64,000 nucleotides of DNA, taken from the NCBI GenBank assembly GCA_021397835.1, contig JAJFZO010000165.1, positions 930,001-994,000 of the forward strand, read 5' to 3'. This DNA comes from Moringa oleifera. Its lineage: Eukaryota; Streptophyta; Magnoliopsida; Brassicales; Moringaceae. Under the pieces are notes generated by a model, which was not told where the DNA came from, did not search any database, and saw only the letters and a program-made list of their open reading frames with translations. Position numbers and translations under genes: made by a program. Below are positions 60,101 to 64,000 of the stretch, one piece after another (the first letter of the stretch is position 1; each line of letters starts with the position of its first letter).

Positions 60101-60734
60101 GACTTTTTTGACTTAATAAAAATGGAGTCTTGAGATTAGATGACACATTTTCTATATTCACTAATTAATAAAGAATATTCCTTATCCTAATGCGCTTAGG
60201 TATATTGCAATTTCACCGGAGAAAATCAATATCGATAACAATGGCCAAAAGCTACTACACTACGAGATAAGAGAGAGAAAAAAGATAGTCGAGGTCTTGA
60301 GGAAAAGAATGCACCATTACAATTAGGAAAGTCAAGTGTGACCAATGTTTGTAAGATTTATCCTCGAAAGCAAAGCCGATCAAGGGGAAAAAGAAAAAAA
60401 GAAAATTCCTCTTTCTTAAATTGATGGCATCAAAAAAGAACCTACTTTTACTTTGGTGTGAAGTAATGACGTAGGATGTATCCCCCAACCTTATATTTTT
60501 TATTTATAGAGTTTCACTAAGAATTAAAAGAATAACTTTTTTCTTTATTAGGTCAATTAGGCGAAACTCCTCTTTATTTAAGCATCAAGTTGGAAAAAAG
60601 CCTTATTTAACAGTAGGAACGGTGAAAGCATTAAGCTTCCAAGCTAGAGAAAAGCCTAATCTTATGGAGTAAAAGGAAGGAACTACTATTAAAGGAGCTA
60701 ACTTTGCCTTTCTAAAAAATATCCTTAGAGTTGG
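57121..60734. other. Unassigned tract of about 3.6 kb
   Basis: No gene or repeat recognised. ORFs at 58317-58499, 59280-59619 and 60255-60488 have no known motif. Confidence 0.4.
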
Positions 60735-60737
60735 CCT

Positions 60738-62549
60738 CACTACTACAAATAAAAGATTTAATGACAGTTAAAAATGACTTTTAATGACAGTTCTAGAACT
60801 GTCATTTTTGTTAACGTCAATAAAGAAAGGGGGACATTTAATGATAGTTATTGAAAACTGTCATCAACGGCCTCTCTTTTTAATGACAACTTTTTCAAAA
60901 CTATTGTTAAAGAGGGAGTCTTTAACGATAATTATAAAAAAACTGTGATTAAAGCCTCCCCCTCCCCCCCTTTTTAATGACAGTTTTGAAAGAACTATCA
61001 TTAAATGTTGGGATTTCATGGTAGTTCTATTAAAACTATCACTAAAAGGAGGTACCTTTAATATTAATTTTCAATGATCTATCATTAAAGGTGCTCCTTG
61101 ATAGCTTTAATAGAGCTACCATTAAAAGTATTTTTTAATAATTTTAAAATAAATATAAAATTCCTACACACAAATTATCCAAAATCTACATATATAAAAT
61201 TCTTCTCATCAACTACATCTCTTCCACACATTAACTACATGTCTTCATCTTGTATACATCAACACAATTCTTCATAATATCCACACAAAATTTTCTCCAT
61301 CAAAATTACATTGCAATATATGAATACTACATACTTTAATTAAACTTGGTCAATACATGAAGTACACAATTATCAAATGCACTAATCCTTATTCTTTCTA
61401 AACACTTTTATGAAACAACTACACTATCTTTCTTTTTTCAACATAATTACACCATTATTTTAATGCTTCAACACCAACACTTCAATGAAACAACTTTTTT
61501 CTTTCTATACACTTCAATACGATTCTTACTCAAACCATCATTACTTCTTCTATGTTCGAAAACACTTTAACATAATCTAATCCAAATAATTAATTATTTA
61601 TTTGTTTAAGATTTAACTAATATTAAATTAAGTTAATTACAAAATCGATATAAATTTGACAAAATATGCCAAATCTTTACCTAACAAAATTTATTCAAAC
61701 ATAAAGTCATCAAAATATAAATTTATCTAACCAATATTTACTTAATTCATCAATTAATCTAAAAATTATCAAACAATAAATTCATCAATATGTAGTACCC
61801 ATTCTTACCTAATATATTCATCCAAATATACTTACAAAAGAACTCAAATTTTACCAATAAAAATTCACCAAACACACCTAATGAAGACAATCTCAAAATA
61901 ATATATGTTCTCAATTCATTCTTCAAATCTAAACAGAAATGAATAAAATTTGTTAAAAAAATTCCATAAAAAAATTTTGAATGTACCAAAATACTCACAT
62001 GTTTGAATGCCAAGGATAAAGAGAAAACGAACGAAGGAAGGGCGAAGGTGCGACTGTTCCTTATGGAGATTGAGACAAATGAGAGAGGATGGAGTAAGGA
62101 GAGAGCAAGGTTTCTTCAAAAAGGAGAAAGAGAGATTTGTGCGCCTGGCTACTTCTCCAAACGTGGTTGCTGCTGCTTTTAGAGTTAGGGTTCCTCTTTA
62201 CAGAGGCCTTTTAACATTAGTTCTATAGGAAATGATGTTAAATTAGGCTTTTAATGTCAGTTCCCATAGAGTTGACATTAAAGGTTAATAAATTAAACCT
62301 TTTAATGTCAATTCACATGGACCTAACATTAAAAGCCTAATTCAATCCCCTTTTTAATGTTAATTGTTTTAAAACCGACATTAAAAATAGACCTTAGATG
62401 TTATTTTTTAAAAAACTAAAAATAAAGATACCATTTAATGTCAATTGTTTAAAAACTAACATTAAAAATTATTAGTGATTCTTTTAATGATAGTTTTTTT
62501 AAGAACTATCATTGAATTATTGTCAGTTATTATAATTTTTGTAGTAGTG
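60738..62549. mobile_element. Non-autonomous CACTA transposon CACTA-4 (1.8 kb), complete
   Basis: The left end CACTACTACAAATAAAAG is at 60738 and the right end 'aatttttgtagtagtg' closes at 62549, giving a perfect 13-bp-class inverted end. An exact 3-bp target duplication, cct, flanks it (60735-60737 and 62550-62552). Both ends carry palindrome arrays. The interior corresponds to the CACTA-2/CACTA-3 backbone with the Ulp1 gene deleted: the join 'taatctaatccaaataattaa' near 61572-61592 links sequences about 1 kb apart in CACTA-3. The minisatellite and cargo are missing too. ORFs at 61759-62228 belong to the backbone and are not genes. It is the best preserved, and probably youngest, of the three. 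Confidence 0.9.
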
Positions 62550-62552
62550 CCT

Positions 62553-64000
62553 TAATCTTGCTAGGTAACTAAATAATCGATTCAGGAGTGGCAACAGGAG
62601 CCATAAGAGGGAATTCCTTCACTAGATCAGAGTACTGATTAAAGAACTTTACAAATTTAACTTTGATGATCGCGATCTAACATTTCAACTGCGGCATCGC
62701 TTACCACATCCTGTGGATCATCATCAATTCGAATGTCTTTTTTATTAGCAACCTTTGATACAAATTCTATGCGTAGGAAGAAAAAAGAGTTCTTCTTGTA
62801 CAAGAACAGAGTATCTCAAAAGAATGAAACTTTATATGCTTATTTAGTGTCTAAGGGACCATATTAGAATGAATAAATCCTTAGAGGACAGTCTTCTAAG
62901 TAACTCATTCAATCCAGTAGGAGTTGAGACTTACTAATGCTGGATTATAAAGCCTTTTGGTAGGAAAACCCTTCATTAAGAACCTGGTATATAGCCAATG
63001 TTTCCGAGATATACTAAGCCAAATTTTCGTAAGTAAACTACTGAGTTAGGAGCGAGGTAGCCCAAGGCACCTTCATTTTCTAAGCTTCTTACTTTAGTTT
63101 CATTCAGCTGAAGCCTAACTTTCATTAATTGAATCTACCTACTTTCATGCTCGAGCCTGACTTATGTCAATTACTTAATTAACCATGTTAGAAGGAAAAG
63201 AAATCTAGGTGCATTTGGAGAAAAGAGAATGTCTCTTTGTTAGGTCTCACTCCAATTCATTCATTTTGTAACTTGACACATGATGGGAAAACAGCTATTT
63301 TGAGTGGAAACTCTATCAAAATGGAAGAAAAAGAATGAAATTCCTATTCGACTTACTTTCCCCTGGATTGGAGTGCTGTTCAATTAACTAAGTCCCTCTG
63401 AAAGCAAGTTTGGGATTCAAAAGACTAGAAGGAGCTTACCATAGGCAATTAGTATTGTGACCAAAGGAGAAGACATCATTGTAAAGTCCACATGGAACTA
63501 GAAAGGTAAGTTAAGTTGAGCAATTCAAATGTTACAACATAGCATGGGGAAGAACTGTACATATTGGGGAATCTTTCTATTTTAACTTCTTAAAAACTGC
63601 TTTTTTGGTTAAAACATGTTACCTAAACAAAGCTACCAAAAGCGATAGGTATCTCTTCTCTTAACATAGGTTTATATAAGAAAAAAACTTATGTTGTGAT
63701 TGTTTGCTTCCATTTCATCTATCCAGATATAGCTGCTTCGTTTGAAATTTAGGTACTTTGATTGTTATTTTTTTTTATTGTTTGTTGGAACCAATTGTTC
63801 AAACAAATTCAATGTCGACGTCATCGTAGGACACCATTGTAATGATGTAGTTAGAAAATTTTACATATGCCCCCTACTGTCTGGAAAACCTTTTCTTCTT
63901 TCTCATGTCTTCTTGCTTGACTTCTTAATATTGGAAGGCAGAAAAAACCTGCGAAATTTACTTCCAACAAACATACAACATCTTATTTTCAAGGTTTGCA
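62553..64000. other. Unassigned tract at the window end
   Basis: No recognisable gene, RNA or repeat. Confidence 0.4.

Noticed and set aside
1..64000. CRISPR arrays, bacterial operons or phage-like defence systems
   Set aside because: Short palindrome arrays exist, but they are CACTA subterminal repeats; introns, plant transposons and plastid-derived DNA show this is a plant nuclear region.

Overview
The window is nuclear heterochromatin from a flowering plant, most likely a eudicot. The evidence is a dense mosaic of decayed CACTA DNA transposons, a Copia-type retrotransposon fragment, endogenous caulimovirid (plant pararetrovirus) remnants, a GC-richer satellite of about 178 bp, and a plastid-derived rRNA-operon insert. 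I found no intact host protein-coding gene. Open frames are short (the longest is 205 codons), and every recognisable coding region carries stops or frameshifts. Family names come from motifs read by eye; no search was run.

Layout. 1-11925: AT-rich caulimovirid-like intergenic repeats and polyprotein fragments (coat-protein zinc knuckle, aspartic protease) arranged as a large inverted repeat. Its two arms enclose satellite arrays that also face each other (1672-6102 plus, 6757-8510 minus), with an AT-rich centre and an RNase H-like scrap. 12054-18640: a CACTA element (CACTA-1) with a terminus, a promoter-like region carrying a perfect 36-bp palindrome, a TNP2 transposase pseudogene and its DUF4216-like end. 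It is broken by a third satellite array (18640-20400). 21545-24050: a minus-strand nuclear plastid insertion (rrn23 5' end, trnA-UGC with intron, 3' half of trnI-GAU). 26950-28340: Gypsy-like and Copia retrotransposon fragments.

30616-64000: three related CACTA elements of a second family (CACTA-2, 30616-37511; CACTA-3, 51783-57117, opposite orientation; CACTA-4, 60738-62549). They share CACTACTACAAA termini, arrays of short palindromes near the ends and similar flanks of one segment. CACTA-2 and CACTA-3 also share a 70-bp-class minisatellite and an Ulp1-like (C48) protease gene. What lies between the minisatellite and the far end differs. CACTA-3 carries fragments of two host genes (an AT-hook PPC-domain protein and a protein kinase), CACTA-2 carries unrecognised sequence, and CACTA-4 is an internally deleted copy with a perfect 3-bp target-site duplication. 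Between the elements lie long tracts in which I recognise no gene.

The most interesting structures are the gene-capturing CACTA family with co-varying palindromic subterminal repeats and the pararetrovirus-satellite inverted repeat.
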